This document shows, piece by piece, positions 25,694-35,613 of a DNA stretch of 64,000 nucleotides. Below the pieces are notes generated by a model. The model saw only the letters and a list, made by a program, of their open reading frames with translations, did no database searches and was not told where the DNA came from. The first letter of the stretch is position 1; each line of letters begins with the position of its first letter. The position numbers and the translations under genes are program-made. Source of the DNA: Leptospiraceae bacterium (GTDB lineage: Bacteria; Spirochaetota; Leptospiria; Leptospirales; Leptospiraceae); NCBI GenBank assembly GCA_022402465.1, contig JAKRSH010000014.1, positions 62,001 to 126,000 on the forward strand, written 5' to 3'.

Positions 25694-27196
25694 ATGGCTC
25701 GTCCAAAGCTTGTATTGATTTGGTTAAAGAGAGATCTTCGTATCTCTGACCACCCAGCTTTTACAGCAGCCATTCAAACAAAGCTTCCTATCTATGCATT
25801 TTATTTATTTGAACCTGATCTTTTGATCCAACCTGATGTAGACCTACGTCACGTAAGATTTATAAAAGAATCATTAATGTCTATCAACCAATACTTGCTA
25901 TCCTTCCGAGCAATTGTTCACACACATACTTGCAATGCTATTGATTTCTTCCATCAAATCAATGAGCGATACGAGATACAGAATCTTTTTTCTCACCAAG
26001 AAACAGGAAATTCAGAAAGTTATAAAAGAGATAGAAAAGTTTCTGCGTTTTGCAAAGACAATGGAATCATTTGGAAAGAATTTAAACCAAGTTATATTAT
26101 GCGAGGTTTAAAATCAGGAAGAATGGGATGGAAAGATAAATGGAAATCCTGGATGCAAGAAGCTACAAGTGAACCTGAATGGAATCTTGCTAAAGAAAGA
26201 AATCTTTTTCTAAGGAGTGCAATTCCATTAAATTTGAACCCTGAAGTTAAACTTGTGTTAAACAATAAATTTCCATTCAAAAAGAATCAACTTCATAATT
26301 TTCAAATTGGGGGTCTAGAAGAATCTGAAAATACTGTCGCAAGCTTCCTTGGTTCTAGATACAAAAAGTATTCAGGATGTATTTCGAAACCTGAAGAGAG
26401 TCGAACACATTGTTCGCGACTCAGTCCGTATTTAGCCTTTGGTGCAATCAGTGCCAAACAAGTTTACCAGAGAACCTATTCGACTAGAACAAATTTGAGC
26501 TATTCTGGCAAGAAGCAACTTGATCGATTCTTAAGTCGATTGGCCTGGCGAGATCATATGATCCAAAAATTCGAAAGTGAATGCAGAATTGAATTTGAAA
26601 ATTTCAATTTGGCATATGATACTGTGCATCACCTACGCAAAGAGAATTTTATACAAGCTTGGCAAGAAGGAAGAACAGGGTATCCATTGATTGATGCTTC
26701 TATGCGTTGTTTGCTTAGTACTGGATATCTAAATTTTAGAATGAGAGCTATGCTTGTAAGTTTTCTAACAATGATTTTGTGGCAAGATTGGCGCTGGGGT
26801 GTTCATTTTCTTGCAAGACAATTCTTAGATTATGAACCTGGGATTCATTATTTCCAATTTCAAATGCAAGCAAGTACTGTCGGCAACCACCAAATCAGAA
26901 TCTATAATCCATACAAACAGATCATGGATAATGATCCAAATTGCTATTTTATTAAACAATGGATTCCGGAATTACGAAAAACAAGTATTCCAGATATTCA
27001 CACTTGGGGCATAGAATCACCAGGACTTTTTTCAACAAAAATAGATTATCCACAACCAATAGTTGATTTTAAGACTTCTTACAATCATGCGAGAGACATT
27101 ATGTTTACTTATCAAAGTAGCCCCGAAGTCCAAAAGAATTTAAATAAAATTCGAAAAATGCATATCGTAGACCGAAGGAAACAATCTTTTCGATAG
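25694..27196 (+). CDS. Photolyase/cryptochrome-family flavoprotein
   Basis: A 500-residue photolyase-cryptochrome superfamily protein. The N-terminal antenna-type domain begins LVLIWLKRDLRISDHPAFTAA. The FAD-binding C-terminal domain contains SRLSPYLAFGAISAKQVYQ, RLAWRDHMIQKF, GRTGYPLIDASMRCL, YLNFRMRAMLVSFL and DYEPGIHYFQFQMQAST. The last segment, with IYNPYKQIMDNDP, differs from E. coli PhrB and resembles a less-studied cryptochrome-like branch, so CPD repair is likely but not certain. It is monocistronic in appearance, flanked by a terminator upstream and an AT-rich gap downstream. It is not closely related to the FeS-type gene at 3336. Confidence 0.87.
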   Translation: MARPKLVLIWLKRDLRISDHPAFTAAIQTKLPIYAFYLFEPDLLIQPDVDLRHVRFIKESLMSINQYLLSFRAIVHTHTCNAIDFFHQINERYEIQNLFSHQETGNSESYKRDRKVSAFCKDNGIIWKEFKPSYIMRGLKSGRMGWKDKWKSWMQEATSEPEWNLAKERNLFLRSAIPLNLNPEVKLVLNNKFPFKKNQLHNFQIGGLEESENTVASFLGSRYKKYSGCISKPEESRTHCSRLSPYLAFGAISAKQVYQRTYSTRTNLSYSGKKQLDRFLSRLAWRDHMIQKFESECRIEFENFNLAYDTVHHLRKENFIQAWQEGRTGYPLIDASMRCLLSTGYLNFRMRAMLVSFLTMILWQDWRWGVHFLARQFLDYEPGIHYFQFQMQASTVGNHQIRIYNPYKQIMDNDPNCYFIKQWIPELRKTSIPDIHTWGIESPGLFSTKIDYPQPIVDFKTSYNHARDIMFTYQSSPEVQKNLNKIRKMHIVDRRKQSFR

Positions 27197-27297
27197 AGAA
27201 ATAGAAAATGTAATTGTAATTTTTTTTGATTTGATATATTTTTACTATTTAATATATAGTTACTATTATTTTCATAGTAATATAAAAGCTTGTATCC

Positions 27298-28362
27298 ATG
27301 AAAATCTTACCATTACCGAATTCCTCAAAATATTCAATTATGTTTACTCTATTCTTATGTTTGTTCTCATCTTTTTGTCAGACACAAGAGTATAAACTCT
27401 CTGATCATTATGATGGAACAAAATTTCACAACCCCAAGCCAGTAGAACCGCCTAGCTTTTTTTTCGTTGCAAATCATATTCTTTTTGGAAGGAGCAAGGA
27501 ATGGGTGTATGAGAAGAAAGAAACTCAAGTATCAAGTTCTAGTTTACCCAATCTTAGGAAAGAAGATGTATCCATAACCTGGGTTGGTCATGCTACAACT
27601 TTAATACAAATAGGAGGATATAATTTTGTTACAGATCCAGTTTGGTCTAATACAGTTGGACTGTTCTCATTTTTTGGTCCAAACCGTGCAATTCGTCCTG
27701 GTATTCCTTTTCTGTCTCTACCGAAAATTGATTTTGTATTGATCAGCCATGATCATTACGATCACACAGATATTCCTACACTCAAGAAGTTAAGAGATGA
27801 ATTTGATCCAGTATTTATTGTACCGCTTGGAATGCTGGAGCTTCTGGCGGAGCATGGAATTACAAGAACTTTAGAACTGGATTGGTGGAATACTCATCAA
27901 GTTGATAAAGATGTAAAAGTCCATTTAACGCCCGCTCAACACAATTCAGGTAGAGGACTTTTTGATAGAAATAAGAGACTATGGGGAAGTTATGTGATCC
28001 AATTCCAAAAGTTTAAGATATTTTTTGCAGGAGATACAGCCTATGAAGACCACTTTAAACAAATCAATTCTAGAATGGGAAAGATTGATCTTTCGATTTT
28101 ACCTATTGGAGCTTATGAGCCTGAACAGGAGATGAGAAAATTTCACACATCTCCCCAAGACTCAGTGCAAGCATTTATGGATTTAGAATCAAAATTTATG
28201 ATTCCTATGCACTATGCAACCTTCAATCTAACAGGAGAGAATCAAACCAAACCAATAGATGACTTGAAGAAGGAGATAAATAGGCTCAAACTTTCAGAGA
28301 ATAAATTTGTAATCTTAAAGACTGGAGAACTTTGGCAAAAATCACTCAAAGATCTCCGTTAA
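27298..28362 (+). CDS. Metallo-beta-lactamase-fold lipoprotein (NAPE-PLD-like), copy 2
   Basis: A 354-residue paralogue of the gene at 23849. Lipobox FSSFC, then WVGHATTLIQIGGYNFVTDPVWS, SHDHYDHTD, TPAQHNSGR, FAGDTAYEDHF and IPMHYATFNL. The metal-ligand set is complete, so it should be an active hydrolase. The two copies differ outside these motifs and flank the photolyase gene. Convergent with the topoisomerase operon, whose stop lies 14 bases away. The AT-rich upstream region has a perfect TACTAT/ATAGTA inverted repeat (27261-27279) that may be an operator. Confidence 0.87.
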   Translation: MKILPLPNSSKYSIMFTLFLCLFSSFCQTQEYKLSDHYDGTKFHNPKPVEPPSFFFVANHILFGRSKEWVYEKKETQVSSSSLPNLRKEDVSITWVGHATTLIQIGGYNFVTDPVWSNTVGLFSFFGPNRAIRPGIPFLSLPKIDFVLISHDHYDHTDIPTLKKLRDEFDPVFIVPLGMLELLAEHGITRTLELDWWNTHQVDKDVKVHLTPAQHNSGRGLFDRNKRLWGSYVIQFQKFKIFFAGDTAYEDHFKQINSRMGKIDLSILPIGAYEPEQEMRKFHTSPQDSVQAFMDLESKFMIPMHYATFNLTGENQTKPIDDLKKEINRLKLSENKFVILKTGELWQKSLKDLR

Positions 28363-28375
28363 TCTTTTTTAAATT

Positions 28376-30517
28376 CTAGTCTTCAATCACACTCATGGAA
28401 TATTCAGAGATAGCTTCTCTTCTTTTGTCAGCTAGATCTTTATGAAACCAAAGATCTTGGATATGCTTAGCGGATTTCTTTGACGAGACAGTCACTTTCG
28501 TCATACACTCGTTAACTGCGAATTTCATAGCAGCAAGTCCTGTCTCACCTAATCCCTTGTTACGCTTCTTTCTTGTGATTTCGCCGCCCTCTTTCTTGAG
28601 TCTGGCAATTAGTGCATCATAGTCACCATCATCAATACAGAAGATAGTTTCCTTCTTGCCATCCTTACCTTTGACATCAACCTCAAATAAGGGAGCACTA
28701 GAAATATGAATCAATCCAAGATCATAGAGCTCAGGCCAGTATTCATAGAAGAAAGATAGCATGAGAGAACGAATGGCATATCCATCAAAATCAGCATCTG
28801 TAATAATACTGATTTTTTCATAATTGAGTTGCTCTATGGATTTAACTTTTTCATCTAAGGGCAAGCCAAGGATAGCAACGATATTCTTCAATTCCTCATT
28901 CGCCATGGCCTTAGCTAGGGAAAGTCCCTTACAATTCATTGGCTTGCCTCTCAGAGGGAATAAACCATGTAATTTAGGGTCCCGAGCAGGTCTCAATCCC
29001 GCAATCGCTGAGTCTCCCTCTGCAACAAAGAGAACTCTTCCTCCATCGGATGGTTTTCCAGTGGGTTGAATGAGCTTAGGAATGTTATTTTTAGATGCCT
29101 TGCGAAGTCCTTTTTGTGCGTCTTCAAGCGCCTTCATTTGCGTTCGCTTTTCCATCTGCATCTTGATCTCATCGATAAGACCCGTTTTCTTTAGCATTTT
29201 ATCTAAATGTTTATCTACTGCATTTCTCATGTCTTCATTTAGATCATTAATTAGATACGATTTGTCCTGAGACTTAAATCTTGGGTTCAGGATTCTCAGA
29301 TTCACATACATATGAAAGCAATTTCTTACATCATTTCGAGTACATTGTGTCTTCAACTTTTTCTCAAGGGAAAGTATGGTAGCCTTCTTACGAACTTCAT
29401 CACAAATTCTATTCTCAAGATATTCAATAGCCGATCCACCTAGCGGTGCATAGATCGAGTTAACCCAGGTTAAAGTTTTATTTTGGCCAACAACGACAAA
29501 ATTCTCTAAATTAATTTGGGAAGCTGCAGCTTTGTCAGTATAATCCATCTTATAATAGATTTGATCCGATTGGGTGAAAATTTCATCCAAGCCTTTCTTG
29601 AATTTGAATTTTTCTTTAGCTTGTTTGGTATGGAATTGCACTTCTAGACCTGGATTGGTCATAGCTATATCTTGCAAATACTGTCTAAGTAGATCTGTAT
29701 TAAAGCTACTGTCCAAATTATTGAAATATTGTGGATCTAACTCGAATTCAACAGTTGTTCCGTGCTCTTCAGGTTTAGTCTTTTGAACCGTCTCAACTAA
29801 ATTCGACTTCTGCATTAAGGGTGTTAGTTTAGAAAGATGATCTGCTTTCAATAAATCACAGCCTTCCAATTTGCCATGCTCATCAAAGTATAGATAGATT
29901 TTTTCTATTTCTTCTTTAGAAAATTTAAAGGATCTGATTGTTTTCTTAATCTCTTCGGTCAGGGTGAACTGCTTCTTATACATCACACCTTTATTGATAG
30001 TCTTCACTCGGAAAAAATTAGAAACCATACGAACAAGAGAGATACCCACACCATTCTGCCCAGCTACATGGTCTTCTTTGACTTTATCATCAAAGTTCTC
30101 CCCATACATCAAATGAAGATAAACACCTTCTGCGTTAGCCGCTGGAATTCCTCTTCCATTATCCGTAATTGTAACCCTCTTACGATCTCCAGAAAGTGCT
30201 ACTATGAGTTTATTCATTCTGTCCTTTTCAGGCACACTTTTATCATTTTGATTTTTTCTATACTCATCCACCGCATTCATGCAAGCTTCATCTAGACATT
30301 TGATTTTAGCTGGGATATCTTCAATTTCTTCATGAAATATTTCGTAAATCCCTTCTTTGTTCTTTCGAAAAAAATGCTGTTGGAAGTTCGAAAGGGAATT
30401 CTGCCCCAACCACATTCCCGTTCTCATACGAACGTGTTCTACATTGGATAATTTCTTAAAATTTCTTTCGCTGCTATTGCCGGCGCTACCGCCAGGCTTC
30501 TTTACTTGGGATCCCAT
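28376..30517 (-). CDS. Type IIA DNA topoisomerase, subunit B, T4/eukaryote-like
   Basis: A 713-residue ATPase/TOPRIM subunit. Order: GHKL ATPase ([36 protein letters not shown]), transducer ([15 protein letters not shown]), then TOPRIM ([48 protein letters not shown]). Enzymes of this class pass one duplex through another to remove supercoils or unlink chromosomes. Several motifs depart from GyrB/ParE (GLHGVGAS, DADVDG) and look closer to T4 gp39/gp60 or eukaryotic Topo II, as does the short length. It overlaps subunit A by 16 bases. I leave out parE because orthology is uncertain. Confidence 0.88.
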   Translation of the reverse strand: MGSQVKKPGGSAGNSSERNFKKLSNVEHVRMRTGMWLGQNSLSNFQQHFFRKNKEGIYEIFHEEIEDIPAKIKCLDEACMNAVDEYRKNQNDKSVPEKDRMNKLIVALSGDRKRVTITDNGRGIPAANAEGVYLHLMYGENFDDKVKEDHVAGQNGVGISLVRMVSNFFRVKTINKGVMYKKQFTLTEEIKKTIRSFKFSKEEIEKIYLYFDEHGKLEGCDLLKADHLSKLTPLMQKSNLVETVQKTKPEEHGTTVEFELDPQYFNNLDSSFNTDLLRQYLQDIAMTNPGLEVQFHTKQAKEKFKFKKGLDEIFTQSDQIYYKMDYTDKAAASQINLENFVVVGQNKTLTWVNSIYAPLGGSAIEYLENRICDEVRKKATILSLEKKLKTQCTRNDVRNCFHMYVNLRILNPRFKSQDKSYLINDLNEDMRNAVDKHLDKMLKKTGLIDEIKMQMEKRTQMKALEDAQKGLRKASKNNIPKLIQPTGKPSDGGRVLFVAEGDSAIAGLRPARDPKLHGLFPLRGKPMNCKGLSLAKAMANEELKNIVAILGLPLDEKVKSIEQLNYEKISIITDADFDGYAIRSLMLSFFYEYWPELYDLGLIHISSAPLFEVDVKGKDGKKETIFCIDDGDYDALIARLKKEGGEITRKKRNKGLGETGLAAMKFAVNECMTKVTVSSKKSAKHIQDLWFHKDLADKRREAISEYSMSVIED

Positions 30518-31893
30518 TTGGTCTTAAGCTCCTCGAGTTCAACACTCATAAACTCGGTCAATTTTTTATCATCTTTGGTAAGAGTTATATATTCTGTATA
30601 TTTTGTCTTAGCTTCCACTATTGCTTCTTCGCATTTACGGACTTCATCTAGTGTCATTCTATAGACTGGAATTGTGCTCAGCCATTCGAAGTAGACAAAT
30701 TTTGCCTTCTGTAATTTCTCTTCAAACTCTTTCTTGGACTTGATTTCCGTTACTTTCTCATTCCACCTTTCTTTGATGAATCGAATGAGTTCTGAGTTGC
30801 GTTCAATTTTTTCTCTCTCTAGTTCAGCAAGACGTTTGAATCTTCGAATCAAATGTGTCTTACGGAAATCACAGAAACGTTTGATGATTTCTTCTGGTTG
30901 GTAGTTGCGAAGCTTACCTTCGTGTGTGATCACATTGTAGGCGAGAGTTTCATTATTTTCTTTAGAGAAAAGTTCTTTAATATCTTTTTCGGAAGGTTCT
31001 TCACCTTTCTTATAGATGAGTTCAATCTTGAAAGTTTGGCTGGAGTAATCGACATAATCCTTCAACCAATTGTCCTTTCGTTCAATGATATCATCAAGGT
31101 GAGTAACTACTTTTTCACGATTCCAATTCATAGGGGCATCGGTGAGATATAAGGTATCGCCTTCCCATGTGAAGGCAAACCCTGTTGTCATAATTTGGGA
31201 ACCGTTGTCGTTTACATAAAGACGAATTTCACCTTTGTAATCCTTGTACCAAGGTGTAATCTTTTTGGCTTTGCCAGTCTTCAAATAAGCAAGCTGAGAA
31301 TTTACAATATCAGAAAGTTTATGTCCAGGAATAAAGCATCGAAAGCCTGTTGCGATTCCTTGGATATTATTGAGAAGTACAACTGGAACCTTTCCCACGA
31401 AATGGATGGGCTCATCTTCGGTTTCATCGTAATTTTTCACATAATCAATATCTGGAAGAGATTCAAAGAAGCCTAAATCTTTTACGAAGTCAGATAGTTT
31501 AACCTCTGTATAACGAGGACTTGCAATCGCACTTGGGTCAAGCACATCCCCAAAAGTTCCCTCACCAGATACTAAAGGAATATTATTGGCAAAAGTAAAA
31601 TTCTGAGCCATTTGCGATAGCGCACCTTGTATGGATGCATCACCATGAGGGTGGTAACCCATTGCTAAACCAGCAACTTTTACAGTCTTGGTATAACGAT
31701 TTCTTGCATCGGAGTTCCACATCGCCCAGAGAATTCTTCTCTGAACTGGCTTCAATCCATCAATTTCGTGAGGAATTGCGCGTGAATCGCACACATAACG
31801 AGAGTATTTTCTCTGGTCGTCGTTGACTTGGTCTTCAAATGGGATGCTTGGAAAATTTTGCTTAGCTGTTGTGCTAGAATTTTTGTTCTTCAT
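30502..31893 (-). CDS. Type IIA DNA topoisomerase, subunit A, compact form without C-terminal domain
   Basis: A 463-residue breakage-reunion subunit. It has the winged-helix entry ([14 protein letters not shown]), [14 protein letters not shown], and the catalytic tyrosine Tyr128 in [11 protein letters not shown]. Bacterial ParC/GyrA usually have A-M-R-Y-T-E and 750-880 residues with a beta-pinwheel C-terminal domain, which is absent here. T4 gp52 (about 440 aa) and eukaryotic Topo II share the S-P-R-Y form. A C-terminal coiled-coil is present ([26 protein letters not shown]). First gene of the operon with subunit B. A hairpin pairs TGACC with GGTCA across the SD and start codon. Confidence 0.88.
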   Translation of the reverse strand: MKNKNSSTTAKQNFPSIPFEDQVNDDQRKYSRYVCDSRAIPHEIDGLKPVQRRILWAMWNSDARNRYTKTVKVAGLAMGYHPHGDASIQGALSQMAQNFTFANNIPLVSGEGTFGDVLDPSAIASPRYTEVKLSDFVKDLGFFESLPDIDYVKNYDETEDEPIHFVGKVPVVLLNNIQGIATGFRCFIPGHKLSDIVNSQLAYLKTGKAKKITPWYKDYKGEIRLYVNDNGSQIMTTGFAFTWEGDTLYLTDAPMNWNREKVVTHLDDIIERKDNWLKDYVDYSSQTFKIELIYKKGEEPSEKDIKELFSKENNETLAYNVITHEGKLRNYQPEEIIKRFCDFRKTHLIRRFKRLAELEREKIERNSELIRFIKERWNEKVTEIKSKKEFEEKLQKAKFVYFEWLSTIPVYRMTLDEVRKCEEAIVEAKTKYTEYITLTKDDKKLTEFMSVELEELKTKWDPK

Positions 31894-31906
31894 GACCTTG
31901 GGGTCA
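31893..31906 (-). promoter_or_regulatory. Hairpin overlapping the SD and start codon of topoisomerase subunit A
   Basis: On the minus strand TGACC and GGTCA pair around a four-base CCAA loop. The right arm contains the end of the only SD-like sequence (AAGG) and runs into the ATG at 31893. Such pairing could limit ribosome access. It is a short five-pair stem, so an alternative reading is a DNA operator half-site pair. Confidence 0.35.
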
Positions 31907-31987
31907 GAAAAGAACAGCGAAATTGCTTGTCAATGATTTTTCGCTAGCAAGATTGGAATGCCCTTGTAGACTACACCCAAGAAAGCA

Positions 31988-32758
31988 ATGAAAACCTCAA
32001 TTAAAACGCTGTTTCTAGCGATTTTCACTTTTTTTATAAACTGTGCCACAAGCCATGTGAATCTACCTAGTTATTGGGTAGATCCCGAAGCAATGACAGG
32101 AATCTATGCAAGCATTCCTGTTGATGAATTCAACACTCAACTCTTCGATTCATCGTCTAAGTTTCGTTTGTTTTTGAATGTTAGAATACTGCCAAATGAC
32201 TCCAAAATTGAGAGAACGGAAGTCTGGATTAGCAGTCAAAATGATGAATTTCTACAAAACCAAAAGCGACTATTCCCCAAAGCGGATGCCCTTAAATATA
32301 AAATTGAGACTAGAACCTTTGCAGGTCAACTTGTAGATACACCAGGACCAACTGGATTTGTTGTAAATTACACTCACTTGAAATTCAAATCAGGTTTTGG
32401 AGATACCTTATCATCTGCCTATGCAAATTATTCTGCAACAAACTTTGAGAAGAATGATATTTCCCGATTTGAGAAATGGGAAACTATAACAGATGGAATT
32501 TGGCTTGCGGAAGAAAAGGAAGAATCTGGGGACAAATCTTATTTCTGGAATCATAAACCAGGGAGTTTTGATTTTTTGTATCGTTATACAAATTTTAAAT
32601 CAGGAACAAGCTCAACAGCTTCTATCAATTATGATTACGATCTGAATAGACTTGAGAAACTAAAGATTGATAAAAATCCCGATCCTAGCAATCTAGTCTT
32701 TGAAGAGAAAGATAAGAAAATTTATTTCAATTCAGGAAAGATAACTCTTCAACCTTAA
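31988..32758 (+). CDS. Lipoprotein of unknown function (256 aa)
   Basis: Predicted lipoprotein with signal MKTSIKTLFLAIFTFFINC and Cys19. The rest is a beta-rich domain with many aromatics (FRLFLNVRILPNDSKIERTEVWISS; TGFVVNYTHLKFKSGFGDTLSSAYANYS; FLYRYTNFKSGTSS), suggestive of a small beta-sandwich or lipocalin-like fold. I do not recognise the family. Divergent from the topoisomerase operon and only six bases ahead of gltX, so the two are probably cotranscribed. Confidence 0.75.
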   Translation: MKTSIKTLFLAIFTFFINCATSHVNLPSYWVDPEAMTGIYASIPVDEFNTQLFDSSSKFRLFLNVRILPNDSKIERTEVWISSQNDEFLQNQKRLFPKADALKYKIETRTFAGQLVDTPGPTGFVVNYTHLKFKSGFGDTLSSAYANYSATNFEKNDISRFEKWETITDGIWLAEEKEESGDKSYFWNHKPGSFDFLYRYTNFKSGTSSTASINYDYDLNRLEKLKIDKNPDPSNLVFEEKDKKIYFNSGKITLQP

Positions 32759-32764
32759 AATAAC

Positions 32765-34297
32765 ATGCAAGTAAGAACAAGATTCGCCCCATCTCCTACC
32801 GGTTTCCTCCACGTTGGTGGAGCAAGAACAGCACTATTTAACTACCTTTATGCGAAAGCTAAAGGTGGAGAATTTATTCTTCGTGTAGAAGATACAGATA
32901 GAGAAAGATCCACAGAAGATTCTTTCAAGATTATTCTAGAATCCATGAAATGGTTGGGTATGAATTGGGATGAAGGTCCAGGTGTGGGAGGATCTTATGG
33001 CCCCTACATTCAGTCGGAACGTTTAGACATTTATAAAAAATTCACTGACCAACTTCTTGCTGAGAACAAAGCCTATCGATGTTTTTGTACTCCCGAAGAA
33101 TTGGAAGCTAAGAAGAAGCAATCGGAGGCTATGGGCATTGCTTATATCTACGATGGACTTCATTCTAACTTAACAGAATCTGAGATCCAAGAGAAGCTAG
33201 ATGCAAAAGTTCCCTATACAATTCGATTTCGTACTCCTCACAAAGAACTCATAGTAGAAGATGAAATCCAAGGCAAGGTGAAATTCGACACCAAGCTAAT
33301 GGGCGATTTCATTATCGTAAAATCTGATGGTTATCCTTCTTACAATTATGCTGTTGTAATTGATGACTTCCTCATGAAGATCACTCATGTCATTCGAGGA
33401 GTGGGGCATTTATCCAATACACCTCGTCAGGTTGTAATTGGAGAGGCATTTGGTTTTCCCATTCCTGTCTGGGCTCATGTATCCGAGATTGTTGGTTCCG
33501 ATGGAAAAAAATTATCCAAACGAGCAGGAGCAACCTCTATTCTTGCCTTCAAAGATCTTGGATACCAATCCGAGACTATGGTGAACTATATGGCTCTTCT
33601 TGGCTGGACCCCCGCAGATGGAAAGGAGTACGCCCCAGGTGAATTGGATAAAATTTTTGATATAGCCAGATGTTCTAAGTCCCCTGCCATGTTCGACGTA
33701 TTCAAAAAGTTAAAACCAGAAGAAAAGGAATCCGTTGATTTCGTGAAATTATCAACCAATGAACTTGCAGAATACTTAAATCCTAAATCCAAATTGAATT
33801 GGCTCTCTAATAAATACATTCGGGACGCGGACATAGGTACCTTAGTGCAAGAGTTGATGCCCTTCGTGCAAGACAATCCCAAGATTCCAAGTGCAGTCAA
33901 AGATCCAAATAATGAAACCCTAAGATCTATTTTAGATTCAGTTCGAGTGTATTTGGATCGTTTGTCACAGGCACCAGCTTATATTGAAGAATTTTTCCAA
34001 GAGAAACTAGAATTTGAGAACGAAGAAGCAAGACTTATGGTAAAAGATGGCAACGCAGCTAAGGTAATAGAGACTTTCAAAGCTGTGTTAAGGGAAACAA
34101 AGGCAAAATCTTCCGATGAATTCAAAGATGCTATGACCAAGACAGGTGAGTTGACAGGGGAAAAAGGGAAAAATCTCTTTATGCCTATTCGTTCTGCCAC
34201 AACAGGAAAGTTACATGGTCTTGAATTGCCAATACTCTTTGAACTGCTAGGGCAAGACAAGATTTTGAAACGAATTGATACTTTAGTTCAGAATTGA
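32765..34297 (+). CDS. gltX: Glutamate--tRNA ligase
   Basis: A 510-residue class Ib aminoacyl-tRNA synthetase that charges tRNA-Glu in the cytoplasm. The signature [21 protein letters not shown] holds the HIGH-like motif, and [16 protein letters not shown] holds the KMSKS equivalent. Other family blocks include [38 protein letters not shown] and [10 protein letters not shown]. Length is normal. It follows the lipoprotein by six bases. Its stop codon sits in the upstream half of a strong terminator hairpin. Confidence 0.97.
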   Translation: MQVRTRFAPSPTGFLHVGGARTALFNYLYAKAKGGEFILRVEDTDRERSTEDSFKIILESMKWLGMNWDEGPGVGGSYGPYIQSERLDIYKKFTDQLLAENKAYRCFCTPEELEAKKKQSEAMGIAYIYDGLHSNLTESEIQEKLDAKVPYTIRFRTPHKELIVEDEIQGKVKFDTKLMGDFIIVKSDGYPSYNYAVVIDDFLMKITHVIRGVGHLSNTPRQVVIGEAFGFPIPVWAHVSEIVGSDGKKLSKRAGATSILAFKDLGYQSETMVNYMALLGWTPADGKEYAPGELDKIFDIARCSKSPAMFDVFKKLKPEEKESVDFVKLSTNELAEYLNPKSKLNWLSNKYIRDADIGTLVQELMPFVQDNPKIPSAVKDPNNETLRSILDSVRVYLDRLSQAPAYIEEFFQEKLEFENEEARLMVKDGNAAKVIETFKAVLRETKAKSSDEFKDAMTKTGELTGEKGKNLFMPIRSATTGKLHGLELPILFELLGQDKILKRIDTLVQN

Positions 34298-34314
34298 AAA
34301 ATTCTGAACTTTTT
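34285..34314 (+). terminator. Rho-independent terminator overlapping the end of gltX
   Basis: A perfect 11-pair stem (AGTTCAGAATT with AATTCTGAACT) closed by a GAAA tetraloop and followed by a T-run. The TGA stop of gltX is formed by the last base of the stem and the first bases of the loop. Confidence 0.85.
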
Positions 34315-34442
34315 ACAAAGGTTAAATTGATTTGTTGATTGCCTTATTTGATCATTAAAATTTTTATAAACTAGCAGAATAAATATTTACCAAGAAGTCT
34401 TTTTATCAAATTTGTTATAAAATATTTTAATGAGAACAAATC

Positions 34443-35600
34443 ATGAGCTCCATTCATTTTCAAGAAAGAAATAAAAGAGAAGTTGATCTTATTAAGAATA
34501 AACAACAAATCTTTCATATTATCAATAAGTATCTACTGAGGAAGACTCTCACTTTAAAGCAGTCTCCATTCTCTTCTAAATTTTTAATTGAAAATGCAAC
34601 AGAATCAGACGGAACCATACTTTTAAAATCATCAGATCCCAATGAATACTTTGTAGACCAAGAATTGAGTTTTTTTATCATACTCACTAAATTGATCCAC
34701 ATTGAATGTTCCATAGTCGAAGTGATCAATAGTTTTGAGATTCGATTAAAAATTCTATGGATTTCGATAGCAAAGGCAAATCGAGTTGATGATAGGATAC
34801 CATGTAAGCCAGATATTGCAATAGTATCCAAGGTTATAGCATCCAAGACCTTTCTCGATTCCAATCTCTTCCAAATTCCAACTTTAGTAAAAGTAGCATT
34901 TGATGATATAGGATCCAAATTATCTAAAGAAAATTTTGACCATGTTAAGATAAATATTTTCGATCCAAAATTGGATCGCAAGTTCTCAATCGTAAAGAAA
35001 ACAAGAAAGTTCCTTTTTATTGAAGACACCAATCTCGAATCCAGCTATTCATCGACAATTGATGATAGTTTAAATTACATAGAAGACATAGATGATGAAA
35101 CTAAGACTGTGATATTGGAATATCAAAAATTCAAAATACTTTCTGAACTCATAGTTCCTATTTTGTATGAAGATGTTTTTCAAGAATCCTTCCCAATTGG
35201 ATTTATACATATTCAAAGTAAAACCAGAAAATTAACTCAAGAAGATATCACAAGAGTTAAAGAAGCCGCCAAACAATGTGTTGCTCGAATCAAGGAATCA
35301 AATATTCTTGAAACTAAAGAAAAATTTCCTATTGTGAATTTGAGTAAGAACGGAGCTTGTATTTTAATCCATGACGAAATTCTAGCTAAATCTATTCCTA
35401 GATTAAAGAATTTTATATTTGATATTTATTTTAAATCCCAAGCACCTTTTACAGTAAATGGCAAGATAACTTGGATAGGAAGTATCTCGGACTCATCTAT
35501 CCAAGTTGGCGTTAGTTTAGATGCTCAATCAGATAATTCTGGTGAAAGAAGTCGCTTTCAGAAAAATATTGACTTACTTTCCCAGAATAAGCTTGTCTAA
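34443..35600 (+). CDS. DUF1577 family protein with PilZ-like C-terminus, copy 1
   Basis: A 385-residue protein that I assign to DUF1577, a family described mainly from Leptospira. Features: an N-terminal region (IINKYLLRKTLTLKQ), a middle segment with QIPTLVKVAFDD and DHVKINIFDP, and a PilZ-like C-terminal beta-barrel (FPIVNLSKNGACILIHDE, APFTVNGKITWIGSI, IQVGVSLD). It lacks the full RxxxR and DxSxxG c-di-GMP motifs, although NLSKNGA resembles the latter. No signal peptide, so cytoplasmic. A paralogue lies at 37059 with the same order of motifs; pirin and osmC lie between them. Confidence 0.8.
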   Translation: MSSIHFQERNKREVDLIKNKQQIFHIINKYLLRKTLTLKQSPFSSKFLIENATESDGTILLKSSDPNEYFVDQELSFFIILTKLIHIECSIVEVINSFEIRLKILWISIAKANRVDDRIPCKPDIAIVSKVIASKTFLDSNLFQIPTLVKVAFDDIGSKLSKENFDHVKINIFDPKLDRKFSIVKKTRKFLFIEDTNLESSYSSTIDDSLNYIEDIDDETKTVILEYQKFKILSELIVPILYEDVFQESFPIGFIHIQSKTRKLTQEDITRVKEAAKQCVARIKESNILETKEKFPIVNLSKNGACILIHDEILAKSIPRLKNFIFDIYFKSQAPFTVNGKITWIGSISDSSIQVGVSLDAQSDNSGERSRFQKNIDLLSQNKLV

Positions 35601-35613
35601 TTAAGTATAAGCT

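Noticed and set aside
28824-31826. Plus-strand ORFs opposite the topoisomerase genes
   Set aside because: They are antisense shadows of well-supported subunit A and B frames.
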